Shown here: positions 58,664-64,000 of the stretch, one piece after another
Layout: each line of letters opens with the position of its first letter
Numbering within the stretch: the stretch's first letter is position 1
Source: Nocardioides sp. SYSU D00038
Lineage (GTDB): Bacteria > Actinomycetota > Actinomycetes > Propionibacteriales > Nocardioidaceae
Length of the DNA stretch: 64,000 bases
Direction of reading: 5' to 3'
Assembly: GCF_016924665.1 (NCBI RefSeq)
Contig: NZ_JAFFJT010000007.1
Span: 186,001 to 250,000, forward strand
The notes under the pieces: generated by a model
Told to the model about the DNA's origin: nothing
The model's database searches: none
The model's input: only the letters and a program-made list of their open reading frames with translations
Translations under genes and position numbers: made by a program

Positions 58664-58690
58664 GTGACGCTCCTCCAAATCTGGTATACG
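58664..58690 (+). promoter_or_regulatory. Possible promoter of the kinase-regulator operon
   Basis: GTGACG and TATACG are about 15 bases apart, 150 bp before the kinase start. The 401-bp gap 58443-58843 holds divergent control sequences and no gene that I can support. Confidence 0.25.
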
Positions 58691-58843
58691 CTCACGGCGC
58701 GGTGCCCGGGCAGGTTGCGGACCACCGCTGTCAACTGAAGAAGCCGTCGGGGGGCGGCTTGCCAGGTGTCAGGCGGACGTCGTCCTGCCCACCACACCTC
58801 GCCACCGTGCCCCGACTCTCATGGGGCCTGTGGGGGGATCTTC

Positions 58844-60298
58844 ATGAACACGCACCGCATTCCGAGGGGGATGTGGGACTGGAAGTACTCGGTCCTCGTC
58901 CTCGCACTCATCGCAGCACCGCTCGCGCTGGTGCTGCAGCTCGTTCCCGACCTGCGCTCGCTGCCCGACGCGGCCGGCGCCACGTCGGTGCTGGCCTGCG
59001 CGGCCGTCGTCGCAGCGGCCGTCTTCGTCTACGTCGCCTGGCGGCTCACCGGCACGCCAGCGGCCGGGTGGCTGGCGCTGGTGCTGGCGCTGCTCGGCAC
59101 CCAAGGACTGGTGCTCGCCGGCGCCACCGTGGCCGATCCCGGCCTGGTCGCCGAGCAGGCCGGCTGGGTGCTCCTCGCCCAGCTCCCGGTCGCGCTGGGT
59201 GCCATCGCCCTGCTGGTGGGCGGCCCCGCGCGCGAGCTGCGCCTCGATCCGCTGCTGCTGGGCGTGCTGGTCGGCGCGGCCATCGCGTTCGGTCGCTCGG
59301 TCCTGCTCGACGTCGCGCCGCCGTTGTCGCTGGCCGACGGGGCGCTGCCCGGTCTGGCCGTCGCGGGCCTGGTGCTCCACCTCGGCGTCGCGGTCGGGGC
59401 GCTGCGGCTCACCGGGATCGACCAGTGGCTTCGCTCGCGGCTCGCCCTCGCGTCCGTCCTGCTCGGCGCCGGGCTCGCGACCGGCCGGCCCCGGGCCGAG
59501 GGCCTGGTCGACAGCGTCGCGACGATCGGGTTCGGGCTCCTCGGTGCGGCGGTGCTGTGCTCGGCGGCGCTGGCCATGCTCCGCCGGGCGATCTGGGACG
59601 ACAAGGCCCAGCTCGCCGACCTGCACGACCGGCTCGAGTCCGTCGAGGCCGTCGCCCGGCGCAACCGCGCCCGGCTGCACGAGATCGACTCCACGGTGGC
59701 CGGCATCGCCTCGGCGACCCGCCTGCTGCACACCCCGCTCGCGGAGGCCCGCCGCGGCGCCCTGGAGGGGATGATGCAGGCCGAGGTCGAGCGTCTCGAG
59801 CGGCTGCTGCGCGAGCGGGCCGGTGACGACCGCCGCGCCGTCGACCTCGACGAGGTCGTGGGCCAGCTGGTGCTCTCCCACCGGGCCCGCGGCCGCACGG
59901 TCTCCTGGCTGCCGTCGGGGCTCACCGCCTGGGGCCGCTCCGACGACGTCGCCGAGGTCGTCAACATCCTGCTCGACAACGCCGCCAAGCACGGCGGCGA
60001 CCTCGGCACCTTCGCCGAGGTCCGGGCGGCGGGTCCCCACGTCGAGATCGTCGTGACCGACTCCGGCCCCGGCGTCCCGCCCGAGTGGCGCGACCGGATC
60101 TTCGAGTGGGGCCAGCGCGGCCCGGCCTCGCAGGGTCAGGGCATCGGGCTCCACATCGCCCACGACCTGTGCCGCCAGCTCGGTGGTTCGCTACGACTCG
60201 AGCACCACGACGCCGCCGGCTCCGGCGCGACGTTCGTCGTGAGCCTGCCGGTGCCGGCCGAGAGCGAGGTGCGGCATGCCGCCCACGCCGCGCAGTGA
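58844..60298 (+). CDS. Membrane sensor histidine kinase
   Basis: 484 residues. Seven to eight hydrophobic segments fill residues 14-245 (MASE/7TM-like input), followed by a coiled linker. The probable phospho-His is H279 in RLHEIDSTVAG. The ATPase domain has NILLDNAAKHGG (N box), VTDSGPGVP (G1) and GQGIGLHIAHDL (G2). There is no extracytoplasmic domain, so the signal may be membrane state or a lipid. It overlaps the response regulator gene by 23 bp, forming a two-component system. GGGGGGATC upstream is a usable ribosome site. Confidence 0.87.
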   Translation: MNTHRIPRGMWDWKYSVLVLALIAAPLALVLQLVPDLRSLPDAAGATSVLACAAVVAAAVFVYVAWRLTGTPAAGWLALVLALLGTQGLVLAGATVADPGLVAEQAGWVLLAQLPVALGAIALLVGGPARELRLDPLLLGVLVGAAIAFGRSVLLDVAPPLSLADGALPGLAVAGLVLHLGVAVGALRLTGIDQWLRSRLALASVLLGAGLATGRPRAEGLVDSVATIGFGLLGAAVLCSAALAMLRRAIWDDKAQLADLHDRLESVEAVARRNRARLHEIDSTVAGIASATRLLHTPLAEARRGALEGMMQAEVERLERLLRERAGDDRRAVDLDEVVGQLVLSHRARGRTVSWLPSGLTAWGRSDDVAEVVNILLDNAAKHGGDLGTFAEVRAAGPHVEIVVTDSGPGVPPEWRDRIFEWGQRGPASQGQGIGLHIAHDLCRQLGGSLRLEHHDAAGSGATFVVSLPVPAESEVRHAAHAAQ

Positions 60299-60965
60299 CC
60301 TGCGGATCGTCATCGTCGAGGACCACGTCCTCTTCGCCGAGTCCCTCGAGCTCGCGCTGTTCGTCGAGGGCTACGACGTGCGCCGCATCCCCGTCCCCGA
60401 CTCCCCCGGCTCGCCCGGCGCGCTGCTCGCCTCGATCGTGCGGGTGCGGCCCCGCGTCGTGCTGCTCGACCTCGACCTCGGCGGCTTCGGCGACGGCGTC
60501 CGGCTGATCCGGGCGATCGCGGAGTCCGGCGCCAACGTCGTCGTCGTGACCGGCGACCCCGACCGCGCCCGCTGGGGCGAGGCGGTGCGCGCCGGCGCCC
60601 GCAAGGTGCTCTCGAAGTCGCGGCCGCTCACCGACATCATGGCCACGGTCCGTCGGATCAACCAGGGTCTGCCGGTGATGGACACCGCCGAGCGCGAGGA
60701 GCTGCTCCGCGAGTGGCACACCACCCGCTCCGCCCAGCAGGCGCTGCGCGAGCGGCTCGCGCTGCTCACCGTGCGGGAGAGCGAGGTGCTGGGCCACCTG
60801 ATGAAGGGCCGGGCCGTGCGCGACATCGCCGGCATCGGCGTGGTCTCCGAGGCGACCGTCCGCACCCAGGTGAAGTCGATCCTGGCCAAGCTGGAGGTCT
60901 CCTCCCAGCTCGCCGCGGTCGGCATGGCCAACGAGATCGGCTGGCGGGCGCCGACGCCGTCCTGA
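60276..60965 (+). CDS. Response regulator, NarL/LuxR type
   Basis: 229 residues. The receiver is complete: acidic pair in VIVEDHV, phospho-acceptor D65 in VVLLDLDLGG, Thr92 and Lys114 (VLSKSRPL). The LuxR-type DNA-binding domain covers about 158-222 (LTVRESEVLGHLMKG, SEATVRTQVKSILAK). It should be phosphorylated by the overlapping kinase. Targets are unknown. It is paralogous to the divergent regulator at 57681, whose receiver is degenerate. Confidence 0.88.
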   Translation: MPPTPRSDLRIVIVEDHVLFAESLELALFVEGYDVRRIPVPDSPGSPGALLASIVRVRPRVVLLDLDLGGFGDGVRLIRAIAESGANVVVVTGDPDRARWGEAVRAGARKVLSKSRPLTDIMATVRRINQGLPVMDTAEREELLREWHTTRSAQQALRERLALLTVRESEVLGHLMKGRAVRDIAGIGVVSEATVRTQVKSILAKLEVSSQLAAVGMANEIGWRAPTPS

Positions 60966-60969
60966 CGCC

Positions 60970-61236
60970 TCAGGCCGAGCGGGCCTCCCGGCGCACGTTG
61001 ACCAGCGTGAGCGGTCCGCTCAGCAGGGGCAGCAGCGCGCCGATCCGGGTGCGCGGGGTGAGGCTGCGGCCGAGCAGCGCCACGGCCGCGACCGCGAGGT
61101 AGAGCGCGCCGTGGGCGGGGCCCAGGGCGCTGGTGACCCGGTCGTCGTGGACGGTGGCGAGGTTGCCGAGGAGGACGACGACGCTGGCCAGCTCGAGCAG
61201 CGACAGCACGCCGAGCGTGCGCAGCAGCGGGGTCAC
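60970..61236 (-). CDS. DUF3817 small membrane protein
   Basis: 88 residues with about three hydrophobic helices. LRTLGVLSLLELASVVVLLG and GPAHGALYLAVAAVALL fit the DUF3817 pattern (His within the second helix). Function unknown. Its ATG overlaps the stop of the upstream membrane gene by four bases, so they form a two-gene operon. Confidence 0.68.
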   Translation of the reverse strand: MTPLLRTLGVLSLLELASVVVLLGNLATVHDDRVTSALGPAHGALYLAVAAVALLGRSLTPRTRIGALLPLLSGPLTLVNVRREARSA

Positions 61237-61691
61237 GACGAGACCGACCCGGGACGCACGACCATGAGCACGACGACGACCGCCCAGAGCAGGTTGAAGA
61301 CGCCCGCGAGCATGCCGAGCCGGCGCAGCTGGGTGCCGTCGTCGGGGACGGCGAGTGCCTCGCGCTGGCGCGGCACGACCTGGAGCGCGAGCAGGCCGCC
61401 GGCGATCGCGGTCAGCACCATGGCGACCACCACCCAGACCTCGGTGGTGCGGCCCTGCACGGTGGCCAGCGTCAGCCCCACGACCGGCACGACGACCGCG
61501 GCGACGCCGTAGACCCGGGTGACCCGGTGCAGCAGGCGGGCGGTCTCGGCGCTGCGGGCGACCCGGCCGTCCGCGACCGGGGCACCGGCGAGCACGGGTG
61601 CGTAGCGGGGGAACAGGCTGATGGTCACGGCCACCGGGCCCACGAACAGGATGCCGGCCACGACGTGGACGGAGAGCAGCAGTTCTTCCAC
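61233..61691 (-). CDS. Integral membrane protein, DUF2269-like
   Basis: 152 residues with four hydrophobic helices; the first has SVHVVAGILFVGPVAVT, in which the His-Gly pattern resembles DUF2269/predicted heme-protein-like membrane families. GTG 61691 has TAGACT six bases upstream, so the message is probably leaderless. A perfect palindrome covers this promoter, and the divergently placed but same-strand MarR gene upstream is its probable repressor. Function unknown. Confidence 0.65.
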   Translation of the reverse strand: MEELLLSVHVVAGILFVGPVAVTISLFPRYAPVLAGAPVADGRVARSAETARLLHRVTRVYGVAAVVVPVVGLTLATVQGRTTEVWVVVAMVLTAIAGGLLALQVVPRQREALAVPDDGTQLRRLGMLAGVFNLLWAVVVVLMVVRPGSVSS

Positions 61692-61693
61692 AC

Positions 61694-61710
61694 CTTCAGT
61701 CTAACTGAAG
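61694..61710. promoter_or_regulatory. MarR-type operator over the membrane-gene promoter
   Basis: CTTCAGT-CTA-ACTGAAG is a perfect 7-bp inverted repeat. On the minus strand it contains the TAGACT -10 and ends three bases before the GTG start at 61691, so a bound repressor would block initiation directly. Confidence 0.7.
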
Positions 61711-61714
61711 GCGC

Positions 61715-62134
61715 TCAGCTGGAGGGAGGACCCTCCGCGAGCAGGTCGCGCAGCGCGTCGGCCAGCCCGGGGTGCCGCTCGACCAGCCGGGCGTCGAGCG
61801 CGGCCAGCGCGTCGGCCGCGCGGGCCAGCAGCGCCTCGCCCGCGGGGGTCACCCGCAGCGTCGAGGCGGTCCCGGCGTGCGCGGTGCCGTCGTCGACCAG
61901 CCCGGCCGCGACCAGCGCGGCCACCGCGGTGTGGGCGCTCTGCACGGTGATCCGCGAGCGGCGGGCCAGCTCGCTGAACGAGATGCCCGGCGAGGACCGC
62001 AGGTGGCCCAGCAGCCCGTAGCGGCGACCGGTCAGCCCGAGCGGCGCGAGCGCCTCGGCGAGCGCGGCCTCCCAGGTGCGGGCGAGCGCCAGCAGCGCCA
62101 CGGTGGGGCTGAACGGCGGCTGGGGTTGCGACAC
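61715..62134 (-). CDS. MarR-family transcriptional regulator
   Basis: 139 residues with the winged helix of the family: RYGLLGHLRSSPGISFSELA then RRSRITVQSAHTAVAALVAAG (residues about 35-75) and the wing near TASTLRVTPAG. It starts at GTG 62134 with TACCCT six bases upstream (leaderless). Its stop is four bases from the palindrome at 61694, which controls the two membrane genes that follow. Ligand unknown. Confidence 0.85.
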   Translation of the reverse strand: MSQPQPPFSPTVALLALARTWEAALAEALAPLGLTGRRYGLLGHLRSSPGISFSELARRSRITVQSAHTAVAALVAAGLVDDGTAHAGTASTLRVTPAGEALLARAADALAALDARLVERHPGLADALRDLLAEGPPSS

Positions 62135-62140
62135 GGTCGC

Positions 62141-62146
62141 AGGGTA
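62141..62146 (-). promoter_or_regulatory. -10 element for the leaderless marR-type gene
   Basis: Minus-strand TACCCT lies exactly six bases before GTG 62134. Confidence 0.5.
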
Positions 62147-62160
62147 GGCCAGGGCGGGCC

Positions 62161-62766
62161 TCAGCTGTTGAAGCGCTGCTGGGTGCGCTCGAGACCCTCG
62201 GTCAGCAGGGTCTCCACGGCGTCAGCCGCGGTCGCCACCTGGAACGGCAGCACCTTGCGCTCGGCGGCACCGTAGTTGGAGAGCACGTAGTCGGCGGGGT
62301 CCTGCCGCCCGGGCGGGCGACCGATGCCGACCCGCACCCGGTGGAAGTCGCCGGTGCCGAGCGACGACCGGATCGACCGCAGCCCGTTGTGGCCGTTGTC
62401 GCCGCCGCCGAGCTTGACCCGCATGGTGTCGAACGGGATGTCGAGCTCGTCGTGGATGGCGACCACCCGGGCCGGCGCCACCTTGTAGAACGACGCCAGC
62501 GCCTTGACCGGGCCGCCGATCTCGTTCATGTAGCAGCGCGGTCGCACCAGCACGACCCGCGGGCCGGGCTGGCCCGGTGGGGCCAGCCGGCCCTCCACCA
62601 CGTCGGCGCGCCCGGACTTGTGGGCGCGGAACGGCGAGCCGATCCGGCCGGCCAGCTCGTCGTTGACCAGGTAGCCGACGTTGTGCCGGTGGCCGGCGTA
62701 CGCCGGGCCGGGGTTCCCCAGCCCGACGACGAGCCAGACCTCCGAGGTCGGCGAGGAGTCGCTCAC
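62161..62766 (-). CDS. pth: Peptidyl-tRNA hydrolase
   Basis: This 201-residue enzyme frees tRNA from stalled peptidyl-t[23 protein letters not shown] contains Asn18 and the catalytic His28 (in parts: [18 protein letters not shown]). [11 protein letters not shown] and [10 protein letters not shown], with the supporting Asp, and [12 protein letters not shown] follow. Normal length. The GTG start overlaps the rplY stop by four bases, the common rplY-pth pair. Confidence 0.96.
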   Translation of the reverse strand: MSDSSPTSEVWLVVGLGNPGPAYAGHRHNVGYLVNDELAGRIGSPFRAHKSGRADVVEGRLAPPGQPGPRVVLVRPRCYMNEIGGPVKALASFYKVAPARVVAIHDELDIPFDTMRVKLGGGDNGHNGLRSIRSSLGTGDFHRVRVGIGRPPGRQDPADYVLSNYGAAERKVLPFQVATAADAVETLLTEGLERTQQRFNS

Positions 62767-63413
62767 TCCTCCGAGGCGGACTCGCCGGCCTCGGCGCCGG
62801 CGTCGCTCTCGTCACGCTCGATGCCGGCCTCGGCCTCGGCGGACTCGAGGTCGGCCTCGAGGGCCTCGGCCGACTGCTGGGCGGTGATGTTGACGATCAG
62901 GGTCTCGGGGTCGAGCAGCAGCGTCGAGCCCTGCGGCAGCGCCAGGTCGGAGGCGAGGATCTGGGTGCCGGCCTCGAGGCCCTCGATCGAGACCTCGATG
63001 TGCTCAGGGATGTGGGTGGCCTCGGCCTCGAGCTGGACGGTCGTGGCGTCGGTGACGACCAGCGTCTCGCGGGCGGCGTCGCCGACGAGCAGCACGGGCA
63101 CCTCGACGGTGACCTTCTCGCCGCGACGCACCGCGACGAAGTCGATGTGCTCCAGGGTGCGGCGGATCGGGTCGATCTGCACCTGCTTGGTCAGCGCGAG
63201 CTGGGTGTCGCCCTCGATGTCGAGCTCGAGCAGCGCGTTGGCGCCGCCGTGCTTGAGCGCCATCATCGTGGCGTGGCCCGGGAGGGTCAGGTGCAGCGGC
63301 TCGTTGCCGTGGCCGTAGACGACGGCGGGGACCTTGTCGGCGCGACGGATCCGGCGGGCCGCGCCCTTGCCGAACTCGGTGCGGGTCTCGGCGGTGATCT
63401 TCTCGGTGGACAT
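62763..63413 (-). CDS. rplY: 50S ribosomal protein L25/general stress protein Ctc
   Basis: 216 residues. The N-terminal L25 domain (about 4-95: [24 protein letters not shown]) binds 5S rRNA. The C-terminal TL5/CTC beta domain follows (about 100-185), then a long acidic tail rich in Glu and Ala. ATG 63413 is chosen, with aggag ten bases upstream; the in-frame extension further up is Arg-rich and not conserved. pth follows directly. Confidence 0.93.
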   Translation of the reverse strand: MSTEKITAETRTEFGKGAARRIRRADKVPAVVYGHGNEPLHLTLPGHATMMALKHGGANALLELDIEGDTQLALTKQVQIDPIRRTLEHIDFVAVRRGEKVTVEVPVLLVGDAARETLVVTDATTVQLEAEATHIPEHIEVSIEGLEAGTQILASDLALPQGSTLLLDPETLIVNITAQQSAEALEADLESAEAEAGIERDESDAGAEAGESASEE

Positions 63414-63496
63414 GCTCGGGTCACTCCTGCGTCGTCGGTGCGTCGTGGTGCTCAGGTCGGTGGCTGCCTGCGGGCGCTGAGGGCTACGACGACGAA

Positions 63497-63526
63497 CGCC
63501 GCGCACTCGGACCGAGCAGCGCGGCG
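63497..63526 (-). promoter_or_regulatory. Two-part hairpin in the rplY leader
   Basis: CGCCGCGC pairs with GCGCGGCG, and the interior CTCGG pairs with CCGAG, about 85 nt before the rplY start. On the minus strand it is followed by TTCGTCGTCGTAG. It may be a terminator of upstream transcription or a leader structure controlling rplY. Confidence 0.45.
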
Positions 63527-63641
63527 TGGCAGCGCGCCCTGTCGATCACGGATGACCCCTGGTGGGGCTCCCTCGCCGAGGCAACTCCGGAACTCTACCG
63601 GCTGCGGCGCCCGAGCAGCCAATCCCGAGCAGCCCACCGGA

Positions 63642-64000
63642 TCAGTCGAGCGTGACCCGCCAGCAGCCCCGGTCGGGGCCGGCCGCCGCGCGCAGCTCCC
63701 AGGTGCCGGCTCGCGGCAGCCGGAGCTCGACGTCGTAGAACAGGAACTGGTCGGCGTCGGAGACGTGGTCCTCGGCGACCTCCACGGTCGCCCCGGACCC
63801 GGTGTGCCGCGCGGTGAGCACGACCCCGGGCATCTCCTCGGAGTGCTGCGGGACGAGGTAGAGCCGCGCGGCGCGACCGGGCCGGAAGGTACGGCGCAGG
63901 TCGTCGAACGGGCCGGCCCCGAAGCCACCCGAGCGGACGTCGCGAGCCGCGCGCACGGGCACGCAACCGGGTCGCGCGTCGCCCTCGAGCGCCTCGAGCA
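63642..64000 (-). CDS. Unrecognised protein, 5' end beyond window
   Basis: The frame is open from the window end to the stop at 63642, at least 119 codons. The residues are consistent with beta-strands (ARLYLVPQHSEEMPG, DQFLFYDVELRLPRAGTWEL), suggesting an immunoglobulin-like or similar sandwich domain at the C terminus of a longer protein. No family is recognised. Two other long frames across the same bases are less protein-like. Confidence 0.55.
   Translation of the reverse strand, partial: LEALEGDARPGCVPVRAARDVRSGGFGAGPFDDLRRTFRPGRAARLYLVPQHSEEMPGVVLTARHTGSGATVEVAEDHVSDADQFLFYDVELRLPRAGTWELRAAAGPDRGCWRVTLD

Noticed and set aside
58443..58843. Short minus-strand frame in the regulator-kinase gap
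   Set aside because: 61 codons, no ribosome site or -10 box at its start, and not protein-like.
63595..63966. Alternative minus-strand frames at the window end
   Set aside because: They overlap the 63642 frame and are Arg/Pro/Ala-rich; the 63642 frame has beta-strand-like residues and no stop up to the window edge.

Overview
The window is high-GC (roughly 70 percent or more) actinobacterial chromosome. The gene families point to Nocardioides or a close relative within Propionibacteriales; this is inference from content, not a database match. The signs are an F420 (FO synthase) gene with an F420-type oxidoreductase, a UdgX-type uracil glycosylase, a DUF222/HNH (13E12-type) endonuclease, a groES-groEL1 operon with a CIRCE element, a guaA / ChoD-like / guaB3 / guaB / groEL gene set resembling that of mycobacteria, many probable leaderless starts, and dispersed repeats. 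I saw no rRNA, tRNA, CRISPR array, prophage or transposase. The first gene (acyl-CoA dehydrogenase) and the last gene (unknown, minus strand) run off the window.

Layout. 1-2454: fatty-acid activation and oxidation genes, followed by three hairpin repeats. 2763-5484: taurine/sulfonate-type ABC importer. 5556-10472: a membrane glycosyltransferase gene broken by a 124-bp duplication, a PAP2-family membrane enzyme and an MMPL exporter. 10532-13042: fbiC. 13240-17801: monosaccharide ABC importer with a ROK repressor and two matching operator-like sites. 17869-24084: DUF5709 protein, UdgX, LLM oxidoreductase, two secreted RTX-repeat proteins, a GT61 glycosyltransferase, two very small genes and a YbdK-type ligase. 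24113-27868: a 1251-residue sensor kinase/phosphatase. 28003-29565: guaA. 29938-37246: a minus-strand oxidative block (ChoD-like GMC oxidoreductase, two aldehyde dehydrogenases, an unknown protein and an APH-like kinase), headed by a promoter whose spacer holds a KstR-type box. 37391-39614: TetR regulator and AidB-like acyl-CoA dehydrogenase. 39633-46657: glpD, CapA-like protein, rnhA, guaB3, guaB and an ACT-GNAT protein. 46756-50181: a second GT-C glycosyltransferase, and a SigE-family sigma factor with a membrane-anchored partner. 50274-53637: groEL1, groES, CIRCE and a divergent methyltransferase-like gene. 53702-55624: HNH endonuclease and a repeat cluster. 55625-58442: lytic transglycosylase, VOC protein, cysQ and a LuxR protein with a degenerate receiver. 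58844-60965: histidine kinase and intact response regulator. 60970-64000: small membrane proteins under a MarR gene, pth, rplY and a partial gene.

Working links. The guanine-nucleotide genes (guaA, guaB3, guaB) are spread across the middle of the window. FO synthase makes the chromophore of F420, the likely cofactor of the LLM oxidoreductase. The KstR-type box suggests lipid or sterol control of the block around 35-37 kb. The kinase at 58.8-60.3 kb is flanked by two related LuxR-type regulators, only one of which can be phosphorylated in the usual way.

The strongest observations for follow-up are the frame-breaking duplication at 5.8-6.0 kb, the kinase with an intact and a degenerate regulator, the regulatory palindromes (KstR, ROK, MarR and TetR types), the regular TANNNT-N6-start arrangement at about ten genes, and the hairpin repeat clusters at 2.5 and 55 kb. 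I did not find a clearly new multi-gene system such as a defence island or a biosynthetic cluster.
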